This document shows, one piece after another, positions 55,623 to 62,607 of a stretch of DNA of 64,000 nt. The stretch is from CAWBBA01 sp963741625 (lineage in GTDB: Bacteria > Desulfobacterota > Desulfomonilia > Desulfomonilales > Desulfomonilaceae). Positions within the stretch are counted from its first letter, which is position 1, and every line of letters begins with the position of its first letter. A program made the position numbers and the translations under genes. The notes under the pieces are model-generated. The model made no database searches. It was not told where the DNA came from and saw only the letters and a program-made list of their open reading frames with translations. The DNA is taken from the NCBI GenBank assembly GCA_963741625.1, contig CAVUIT010000015.1, positions 256,975 to 320,974 on the forward strand. The letters are read 5' to 3'.

Positions 55623-56387
55623 ATGAAAGAGGTCGATCCGCTACAAATTTTTGATCAGCCAGCTTTCAATCCTGACAACCGACCGAAATGTCCCGTGCAT
55701 ATTATTTTGGCGTGGAATCCCGATGAAGCCTTCGGCAAGGGAGCATCGAGAGGTATTCAGCTCTGGACTGACGTTCTGAAAAAACTTTCCAAAAAAGGAA
55801 AATCAGGTGATGATGAGCTTTACACATGGTGGGGAAAGATTTCGATCACCGGACGGTTGGGTATGGAAAAGCCCGAAATATGGATTCGCAAGTTCAATGA
55901 GCAGATAGACCAATTAGATCCTGATCAAGAGACTCACCTATACATGTATTGTGGGTATTTTTATGATGAACGGCCAGGGATATTACATGTTGCCAAAGTA
56001 ATTAGGGTGGCTGGACATGACGAAGTTGATCTTGACGATCCCGAAGTTCGAAAACACGTTCCAATCAAATTCTATCAGAGCGTCCGAAACAAAAACCGAG
56101 AGAATAAGGACAGGTACAAATCTGGTCATCTGATTCCCTATTGGTTCAAAATAAGCGACATAAGAGAAATCAGAAAGCATCACCTCCAAAATCTTCTACG
56201 GCTACATATGAATCCCCACACTGAAGAAGCACCCGTCCTCAAGCCGTTTTCTCCGGTTCGTTTCGATTCTCCGTTGCCAGTCTTAGAGCACGGGACGCTA
56301 CAGTTTTTTGCTTTGGAGGAGCTTGAAGCCCTAGGTCTCAAAGGGTGGTGGCAGGAAACGCCACAACAATCTATTCTAATTAAGGAC
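55623..56387 (+). pseudogene. Unknown soluble protein, 3' truncated by ISa
   Basis: About 255 native residues from MKEVDPLQIFDQPAFNPDNR. Recognisable blocks: CPVHIILAWNPDEAFGKGAS, YTWWGKISITGRLGMEKPEI, THLYMYCGYFYDERPGILHV, YKSGHLIPYWFKISDIREIR. These suggest an alpha/beta or EVE/YTH-like nucleotide-binding scaffold, but no family is recognised. The last native residues are SILIKD, after which the frame runs into ISa. AAATAATC-type AT-rich promoter DNA lies upstream. Confidence 0.6.
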
Positions 56388-56427
56388 TGTATGTCGTCAG
56401 CAGAAGTGGGAATTTTGGGTGGCAGAA

Positions 56428-57450
56428 TTAGCGGAGAGTTTCAGCCCCAGATGATGGTCTTGGGGTGTTTCGGTTTAAGTCCCTACGCCGCATGAGAGTT
56501 ACGTGTTTAAGGCTCTTGCGACGCTCCAATATAGCTTCTCGTCGGCCAAAGTATACGTCATCAGGGGTCACGTTGCCAAGGGCTTCGTGATAGCGCCCCG
56601 TGTTGTAGTAGGTGACAAAACTCGTGATCTCTTGCACAAGATCGTCGGGATACTCCCATACGATCCGGTTTATTTTCTCCTTGCAGGATCGATGATACCG
56701 TTCGATCTTCCCGTTGGTCTGAGGGTGATAAGGAGAAGCGAATATATGGGCCAACCCCTTGGCTTGGAGGTATTCGCCAAAGGGCTTGGAGATGAGTGCT
56801 GAACCTCTATCCGAAAGGAGTTTTGCTCGATGTTCCTGTGGTAGACGGTCCATGCCGGTTACTTCACAGGCCAACTCAATGACTTCACTGAACGCATCCG
56901 TGTCCATGCTAGGCTGTAAGAGCCAGGCCAGGATCTTGCGGCTGAAATCATCAAGCACGGATATCATGTAATACCATCCCCAGTTCTTCACGAGCAGGTA
57001 ACTTGCATCAGTCTGCCACATTTCGTTGATCCCCTTCGTCTTCACCCTATACTCAGGTCCTGCAGGAAAGGTCTTTTTCCCAGAGGCCTTGATGAGACCG
57101 TTTCGTTTCAGGATACGATAGACGCTAGACTCTGATACGGTGAAATCGTCGTTGTCTGAGATATGGAGGCTGATCTCCCGCGAGAACCATTCGGGATGGT
57201 GATCGGCGACCTCTAAAATCCTCTCTTGCTCGTGAGGGAGGACCTCGTTCCACGTCTTGCCCTTGAACGGAGAACGATCACGGAGGCCCTCAATCCCATG
57301 TCGTTCAAGGTTCGCCTTCCATCGATAGTACGTGGAAAACGGCACGCCTAGACGGATCAATGCCTCCTTTAGAGTCACTTGTGAGGACTCCACAGCACGG
57401 AGAATATCCAGCTTCTCTTCGGGTGTCATCCGGAGGTACCGCACTCTCAC
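56428..57450 (-). CDS. ISa transposase OrfB (copy 2)
   Basis: 340 residues with QTDASYL, LSDRGSAL and NGKIERYHR as the D-D-E core. Reads FSTYYRWK where copy 1 has FSTSYRWK; otherwise the same in the parts compared. GTG start overlaps orfA by 4 bp. Confidence 0.92.
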   Translation of the reverse strand: MRVRYLRMTPEEKLDILRAVESSQVTLKEALIRLGVPFSTYYRWKANLERHGIEGLRDRSPFKGKTWNEVLPHEQERILEVADHHPEWFSREISLHISDNDDFTVSESSVYRILKRNGLIKASGKKTFPAGPEYRVKTKGINEMWQTDASYLLVKNWGWYYMISVLDDFSRKILAWLLQPSMDTDAFSEVIELACEVTGMDRLPQEHRAKLLSDRGSALISKPFGEYLQAKGLAHIFASPYHPQTNGKIERYHRSCKEKINRIVWEYPDDLVQEITSFVTYYNTGRYHEALGNVTPDDVYFGRREAILERRKSLKHVTLMRRRDLNRNTPRPSSGAETLR

Positions 57451-57773
57451 ATGCCGAGACTTTTTTTGAGCCGTTGGACATCAAGCATGGTCTCAGCGAG
57501 CGCCTTCTTAAGCGTCTCGTTCTCATCCTTGAGACGCTCGACCTCCACCCTGGTTGCATCTCGCTTAGTATCGACTGTTAGTCCGTTTTTCCCGGCTTCC
57601 AGAAAAGCCTTGGACCACTGGTAGTAAAGAGACGGCGAGATCCCCTCCCGCCTGCACAAGTGAGAGACGGAAATCTCCCCTCGCAGACCCTCAAGCACAA
57701 TACGAATCTTGTCATCAGCCCTGAATTTCCTCCGGGTAGCTCTCCGGATCTCTGCAACCACATCCCTGGCCAT
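57447..57773 (-). CDS. ISa transposase OrfA (copy 2)
   Basis: Same protein as copy 1 OrfA (HTH plus coiled coil), Met after GGAGCTGAC. Confidence 0.88.
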   Translation of the reverse strand: MARDVVAEIRRATRRKFRADDKIRIVLEGLRGEISVSHLCRREGISPSLYYQWSKAFLEAGKNGLTVDTKRDATRVEVERLKDENETLKKALAETMLDVQRLKKSLGM

Positions 57774-57986
57774 GTCAGCTCCTTTCTCTTCCTGGCCCAA
57801 GCCAACTATCCGGAGCCGACAGGCACGTCAAGATCATTAATGGTCGAATCTCAACGTCCCAAACTCTCCACTAACAAAATCCCATTTCGATTCCCATTTT
57901 CGCTGACGTTGAACAGTGATCGGGGTTGCCTCCTTGGCTCCTCTACTCCTGAATGAAGCCACCAAAGGCGGAGCGGTGGATAGCAA

Positions 57987-59180
57987 ATGAAAAAAGACTT
58001 CATGCACACATCCGAATCGGTTACCGAAGGACACCCTGACAAACTATGCGACCAAATAAGCGATGCTATTATTGATCGCTTTCTCGAACATGACATTTGC
58101 GCCCGGGTTGCCGCCGAATGCGCTGTCTCGCTGTCCGTGGTTTTCATCGCTGCCAGGTTTGCATCGGACGTCAAGGTGGACTTCCCGAATGTGGCCAGAA
58201 AGGTGATCCGACGAATCGGTTACATTGACCACGAGTTTAATTTCAAGACTTGCAGTATATTAACCAGCCTCAAAGAAATGGCGCCTGATCAGCATTGCTT
58301 GGATGCCGGACAAGAGACATCCGAAGAGGACATTGATAGCCTCGTGGTTTACGACCAGGTGACTCTTTTTGGTTTTGCGTGCAATCAATCGCCGACGCTT
58401 CTACCGCTCCCGATATGGCTTGCACACAAGCTTTCGAGAAGGCTCTCCGAAGTGCGGCTGGATGGTGTGTTGCCATATTTAGCCCCTGACGGCACCACGC
58501 AGGTGGGAGTGGAATACAAGAATCGAGTGCCTCGCAGAATCCACAGCATCACGATCAATTCGAGCCAGAAAGATCGGACATACCCCAAACCGGAGCGGCT
58601 CAGAGAAGATGTGACGGAAGCGGTAATACAGGCGGTATTCGAGGGTGAGCCCATAATTCCGGACAAACATACCAGAGTTTTGATAAATCCGGGCGGGCCA
58701 CTGAAATTGGGCGGGCCATCCGTGCACTCAGGTCTTACAGGTAGAAAAAGTGCAATTGATACGTACGGCGGGTATTCCAGAAACAGTGGGTCCGCCCTGA
58801 GCGGAAAAGATCCGTTGAGAATTGACAGGGTCGGGGCCTATGCGGCCCGCTATGCAGCCAAGAACATTGTTGCCGCGGGGCTGGCCGACCAGTGCGAGGT
58901 TCAACTCAGCTATTCTATCGGACTCGCAGGCCCCGTGAGCATCGCAGTTGAAACCATGGGAACGGGCAAAACTTCCGATGATGAAATCAGTGCTCTGGTG
59001 GAGAAGAATTTTGATTTCAGGCTGGGCGGGATTGTCAAACAGTTCGATTTGAGGAGGCTTCCTTCCCTGTCCCCCCGCGGCTTTTATCGCAGACTTGCCT
59101 CTTATGGTCATTTCGGTCGGACAGACATGGACGTGCCATGGGAAGCGACTGATAAAGCGGATCTTCTCAAATCGTCGTAG
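57987..59180 (+). CDS. metK: S-adenosylmethionine synthetase, divergent paralogue
   Basis: 397 residues, normal length. MetK signatures kept: TSESVTEGHPDKLCDQISDA (His16, Lys19), TGRKSAIDTYGG (Arg253-Lys254), SGKDPLRIDR (Lys274, Asp275) and AYAARYAAKNIVAAGLADQC, plus the terminal YGHFGR. Two glycine-rich loops are changed: the usual GAGDQG is VVYDQV (Asp123 kept), and HGGGAFSGKD is NSGSALSGKD. Probably binds ATP and methionine poorly or has a shifted role. ISa ends 71 bp upstream. Confidence 0.88.
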   Translation: MKKDFMHTSESVTEGHPDKLCDQISDAIIDRFLEHDICARVAAECAVSLSVVFIAARFASDVKVDFPNVARKVIRRIGYIDHEFNFKTCSILTSLKEMAPDQHCLDAGQETSEEDIDSLVVYDQVTLFGFACNQSPTLLPLPIWLAHKLSRRLSEVRLDGVLPYLAPDGTTQVGVEYKNRVPRRIHSITINSSQKDRTYPKPERLREDVTEAVIQAVFEGEPIIPDKHTRVLINPGGPLKLGGPSVHSGLTGRKSAIDTYGGYSRNSGSALSGKDPLRIDRVGAYAARYAAKNIVAAGLADQCEVQLSYSIGLAGPVSIAVETMGTGKTSDDEISALVEKNFDFRLGGIVKQFDLRRLPSLSPRGFYRRLASYGHFGRTDMDVPWEATDKADLLKSS

Positions 59181-59212
59181 AATAACGGGTTTCAGCTATT
59201 TTTTGGCGACCT

Positions 59213-59581
59213 CTAGATGAAAGTGGTGAGAATAGATAGTCGTGAGCCCTGCAAAGCTCGATCCAATGCAAATCCTAGAAGGGCCTTGGACACGGCATGA
59301 CCTGCTTTGGCAAGAGCTGTCTCCACATATTGCCGGCTTGAAATTGCTCTTGCGAGGTCAATATACTCTTCCCTGGAAAGAAGAGTGAGTATGGTCCCGG
59401 AATGCACAACTTCCTGAGCATAATGAACTATTATGCTGCCTGTAACGGTGTTTACGGAGGTGCATTTGATGCCGGAGAGGCTCGCGAGCAGATCCTGAAC
59501 GTCTTGCGCTCGCTGCGAATTCCTCTTCAAAGATGGAATCTGTATTCTCAGACGCCCCGGCACCTCATGGAGATAGTAGAC
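59213..59581 (-). CDS. HMA-like (ferredoxin-fold) protein
   Basis: About 122 residues from the Met after AAAGGAG. YYLHEVPGRLRIQIPSLKRN then SLSGIKCTSVNTVTGSIIVH resembles HMA-type metal-binding folds without the CxxC. A helical tail (AISSRQYVETALAKAGHAVS) follows. Such proteins are typically encoded beside DUF5132 genes and P-type ATPases. The DUF5132-like gene at 60168 is 0.6 kb away. Confidence 0.72.
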   Translation of the reverse strand, partial: VYYLHEVPGRLRIQIPSLKRNSQRAQDVQDLLASLSGIKCTSVNTVTGSIIVHYAQEVVHSGTILTLLSREEYIDLARAISSRQYVETALAKAGHAVSKALLGFALDRALQGSRLSILTTFI

Positions 59582-59829
59582 CATGCGTTTCTCCTTTACA
59601 ATTCTGACGAGCATTGCGGCAGTCTTTATGACGAAGACTTTGGCTGCACCGATCTGTTATCAAGAACTGCCAACGGTATGTTAGGAGAGTATTAGCAAGA
59701 AATTAAATGTTAATGTGTACGCTTTCTTGGGGATTACGGTCAGTTCTGGGGTTCGTGCTTGCAGGTCGTATGGCGGTCCGCAAGGCATTCTCATGAGACT
59801 TGATGGGCTTGGAGACAATAGATTTTTGA
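59582..59829. other. Intergenic
   Basis: A short stretch before the AT-only tract; no gene. Confidence 0.3.
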
Positions 59830-59953
59830 TTTTTTTTTTTTATTAAAAGTGTTATTTAATTTTTTATTTTATTTTTTTTATTTATTTATTTTTTAAATTT
59901 ATTTTTATTATTTTTAAAATTTTAAATAAAAAAATAAAAAAAAAAAAAAAAAA
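59830..59953. repeat. AT-only low-complexity tract
   Basis: About 124 bp almost entirely A and T: T12, mixed TTTATTTATT, then A-runs of up to 18. It sits directly before the duplicated cassette and inside what would be the 5' part of the gene ending at 60026. May be a tract that damaged assembly. Confidence 0.85.
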
Positions 59954-59960
59954 GGAAAAG

Positions 59961-60026
59961 GCGATAGAGGATGTGGAGAGTGAAATAAGTTCGGTCATAG
60001 ATATTGAGGAATTAGGTGGTGATTGA
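59961..60026 (+). CDS. C-terminal tail of an unknown protein (second copy, cut by the AT tract)
   Basis: Frame reads AIEDVESEISSVIDIEELGGD then TGA, paralogous to the tail at 3-134. The upstream part is replaced by the low-complexity tract. Confidence 0.45.
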   Translation, partial: AIEDVESEISSVIDIEELGGD

Positions 60027-60167
60027 GTCGTTTCATTTGGAGCTACGGTATCACCTTTTAACGAAACCCTATCTTGACATTGGAAGCAACCGATCACAGG
60101 CTGCAGACATGTGAGAACGTGGGTTGGCACCATGGCGTCCAAAACGGTGCATAAGGAGGAGCTGAAA

Positions 60168-60542
60168 ATGGCAATCTGGGATTTCAGACCCAAGGGTGAT
60201 CTATGGACAGGAATTGCAGTTGGGGCCGGCCTGCTCGCGGCGCCCGTGGTTATACCATTGGCATGGTCAGCGACTAGGCCTGTGCTGAAGGCCATACTAA
60301 AGGGCGGATTCATGCTTTATGAAACGGGCCGGCAATTTCTTGGAGAGGCAACTGAGGGGCCGGTGAGAGTGCACGCAAGGGCAACAGTAGCAGAGGAGCG
60401 AGCATCAGCGCCAAGAACAACAAAGGGGACGGAACAAAAAGAGAAATTGATTCGAAAAGTTAGGGCTGTGGAAGAGCGACCCAGAAGTGGCCGGGCGAAG
60501 CCTAAACCCGAAAAGAAAAACAGACACAAAAAAGAGAAGTAG
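60168..60542 (+). CDS. Small membrane-associated protein, DUF5132-like (copy 2)
   Basis: 124 residues after AAGGAGGAG. MAIWDFRPKGDLWTGIAVGA start, hydrophobic segment to about residue 35, YETGRQFLGEATEGP, then a basic Lys/Arg/Pro tail ending PEKKNRHKKEK. The intact tail here shows the frameshift in copy 1. Confidence 0.75.
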   Translation: MAIWDFRPKGDLWTGIAVGAGLLAAPVVIPLAWSATRPVLKAILKGGFMLYETGRQFLGEATEGPVRVHARATVAEERASAPRTTKGTEQKEKLIRKVRAVEERPRSGRAKPKPEKKNRHKKEK

Positions 60543-60654
60543 CCGGAACCTCGCAAAACCACCTAGGATCTATTATGAGCGGCGATACGATGAGACCTGG
60601 GTAGCCGCTCTGTGCTCGCGGGTTCACTACCACCTTGGTGAAGGGAGCGTTGTT

Positions 60655-60975
60655 ATGTCTGCAGACATGGTTAAGTGTCCGCATTGTTTTGGTGATAAAC
60701 CAGCGGAAGCAAAAGTATGTCTTCATTGCGGGCGCGATGAGCAGGGTTTCGGCCCTATAGTGAGAAGCCAGGTGGTGACGGCCTCATACAAGGCGCTACC
60801 CAGGAGACAACGGGTGTGGAATGACCTAAGAATCCATGTGATTCTGGCGTCTCTCGCGGCAGCACTCGGCTTTCTCATAATGTTGTCGTCCGGCCTGGGT
60901 GTCCTGCTGTTCACTTTCGGAGTGATTTGGCTGGTAGCTACGCGGGTTCGAATTTGGTGGCGGCAGCAACAATGA
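60655..60975 (+). CDS. Zinc-ribbon membrane protein (copy 2)
   Basis: 106 residues with CPHC...CLHC and two C-terminal hydrophobic segments, ending RIWWRQQQ. GAAGGGAG before the ATG. Differs from copy 1 mainly in residues 35-55. Confidence 0.75.
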   Translation: MSADMVKCPHCFGDKPAEAKVCLHCGRDEQGFGPIVRSQVVTASYKALPRRQRVWNDLRIHVILASLAAALGFLIMLSSGLGVLLFTFGVIWLVATRVRIWWRQQQ

Positions 60976-60999
60976 ACCTAAACCCTAAAGATTAAGAGC

Positions 61000-61194
61000 T
61001 CAACTTTCGCACTTGGCGTAGAAGCACGGTCTGATAAGGGCCAGGGCTTCCTTCATGGTGGTCTCGATATAGTAGGTTTCGATTGCGCTGCGGGCAATTT
61101 GGTCGTATAGGCGAGCAGCAAACCAGGGTATTCTTTCAGGGATGAGGGATCGCAAGAACCTCGATCTCAACGTGTCTCTTCGCCACATCGCCAT
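61000..61194 (-). CDS. Short methyltransferase-N-terminus-like protein
   Basis: 64 residues after GGAGAGG. RSRFLRSLIPERIPWFAARL then YDQIARSAIETYYI resembles the leading helices of a class I methyltransferase, but the catalytic fold is absent and the frame stops after KCES. A truncated gene or a small independent protein. Confidence 0.45.
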   Translation of the reverse strand: MAMWRRDTLRSRFLRSLIPERIPWFAARLYDQIARSAIETYYIETTMKEALALIRPCFYAKCES

Positions 61195-61261
61195 GCACGC
61201 CTCTCCGATACTCTTAGCTCTTTGCGTAGGTGGAAAACACATCTTGGACGCCGCTCGGGGT

Positions 61262-61440
61262 TCAGTAATTTCCCTCCAACGCCTCTCTCAAGACAAGCTT
61301 GTCCAGAGTCAAGTCGGCAACCGCCCGCTTCAATCCCTTCGCTGCAACAGCCGTTGTGCCGGGGCCGACGAACGAGTCCACTACCACGTCTCCTTCATAC
61401 GTCAGACAAGAATGGAACTGCAAGAGATTTGACAGATCGG
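61262..61440 (-). pseudogene. Fragment of a DNA methyltransferase
   Basis: LTYEGDVVVDSFVGPGTTAV then AAKGLKR matches motif I (D-F-G-GTTAVAA) of N4-cytosine or N6-adenine DNA methylases. It ends soon after, and the catalytic (T/D/S)PP(W/Y) motif is absent. The upstream part is scrambled. A remnant of a restriction-modification gene. Confidence 0.55.
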
Positions 61441-62069
61441 CATCTTCTTCATTACTGGGAATTGTCCGCCCATTCCTGGTAGAGACACGGCTGCACGTTC
61501 AGTTCTACGGGCAAGCTCATCCGGAACTTTAAATCAGGGAAAGTGTCTTATTATGCAAGTCCATGTGAAGGCACTGACGAGTGGCCCGTGTCACTCATGC
61601 TGCTGAAGGGACGCCAAGATTTTCTTGATTAGCATTTATATTGGCGGTCCCTCGAGAGCAAAGACTCACATGGGCTTTCGACGTTTCTGGCTCCTTGATC
61701 ACTCACCTGAACTTTGATTTACGGCAGATCTTTATTATATGGTACATGTGTGGAAGCCACTTTGACCCACCTTCATAATGGCTACTCTTTTTTGAATCCG
61801 ACACAAAAGGACAGAGGACAAGAATTCGTGTATTGCCCGCTCTCTGTGCGAAAAGCCTTTTAAGTTTGACTAATTAGTGCCGTTGTAATAAAATCTAAAA
61901 TAAGGGAGTTGCCCCGCTTTGCACTCAATTGGATAACAAAGACCCCTGGGATGAGAGGATTGGTACGTCTTTGTGGAAAGGGCCTAGGGGCGGGGGTTTC
62001 TGAGGAGACACTGCAAACTCAGCGCCAGGCTCGGATACTGCACGGTCTTGCGATTATTAGGGGGATACC
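61441..62069. other. Intergenic
   Basis: 630 bp without a supported gene on either strand; AT-rich promoter-like sequence near 61720-61750. Confidence 0.35.
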
Positions 62070-62327
62070 ATGGAAGGCTTGGAGAAATGCTGGGAGATCA
62101 AGGTGTGCGGCAGAGAAGATAGCTGTAAAGTGTTCCCTCATTACGGGCGGTCATGTTGGCTTATCCGGGGCAAGCTGCGATCAATATTCGGTGAAAGCGA
62201 AGTGGCTTGCGAAGCGGAATGCCAATCGTGCGAAGTCTATCAATGGCATATGGCACTGATCCGGCCAATTAGTCGAGGGTGTCCCCAAACGGCGGGAATG
62301 AAAACTCAACTTAACCGTACTGCTTGA
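62070..62327 (+). CDS. Cys/Trp-rich small protein (two-CW type)
   Basis: 85 residues. KCWEIKVCGREDSCKVFPHY, GRSCWLIRGK and CEAECQSCEVYQWHMA give the CW...C...CW...C-x3-C-x2-C pattern of short deltaproteobacterial proteins that probably bind a metal. It is related in layout to the tail at 22114-22293. GGGGGATACC precedes the ATG. Confidence 0.65.
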   Translation: MEGLEKCWEIKVCGREDSCKVFPHYGRSCWLIRGKLRSIFGESEVACEAECQSCEVYQWHMALIRPISRGCPQTAGMKTQLNRTA

Positions 62328-62433
62328 TATACGCCAGTCTAGCTGTTCGCCTTTCCGATGGCTTTCACCCCTCATCCAGCACTTTTGGGACTTGATCTAT
62401 TTGTCTACCCAAAGACGGAAAAAGGACGAACAA

Positions 62434-62607
62434 ATGAACTCACAGGAATCAAATACAAACGTAGAGCTCTATTATGAAGATTCTCCAGCGGCAGCGGGTA
62501 GACGAAACGGTGGGACGACCTATGGGCCAAAACAACAGGAATGGAATGCGAGGTGCGTATGGGACTCATGGAGTGCCTTGGATGCGGCAAACCTGTTATG
62601 CAGCTGA
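62434..62607 (+). CDS. Possible small protein
   Basis: 57 residues from the ATG after AAGGACG: MNSQESNTNVELYYEDSPAA and a Trp-containing end. It overlaps the 3' end of the DUF3536 gene on the other strand by 12 bp. Weak support. Confidence 0.3.
   Translation: MNSQESNTNVELYYEDSPAAAGRRNGGTTYGPKQQEWNARCVWDSWSALDAANLLCS

Larger units (their letters stand above)
56388..57915 (-). mobile_element. IS3-family element ISa, copy 2 (1528 bp)
   Basis: Inverted relative to copy 1, same length and ends. The left junction cuts the unknown gene at 55623. The right junction lies 71 bp before the metK-like start. Flanks TAAGGAC and GTGATCG show no target duplication. Confidence 0.88.

Noticed and set aside
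59882..60313. Minus-strand ORF with poly-Phe/Ile/Lys end
   Set aside because: Its end is translated AT-only DNA and the rest is the shadow of the DUF5132-like gene.
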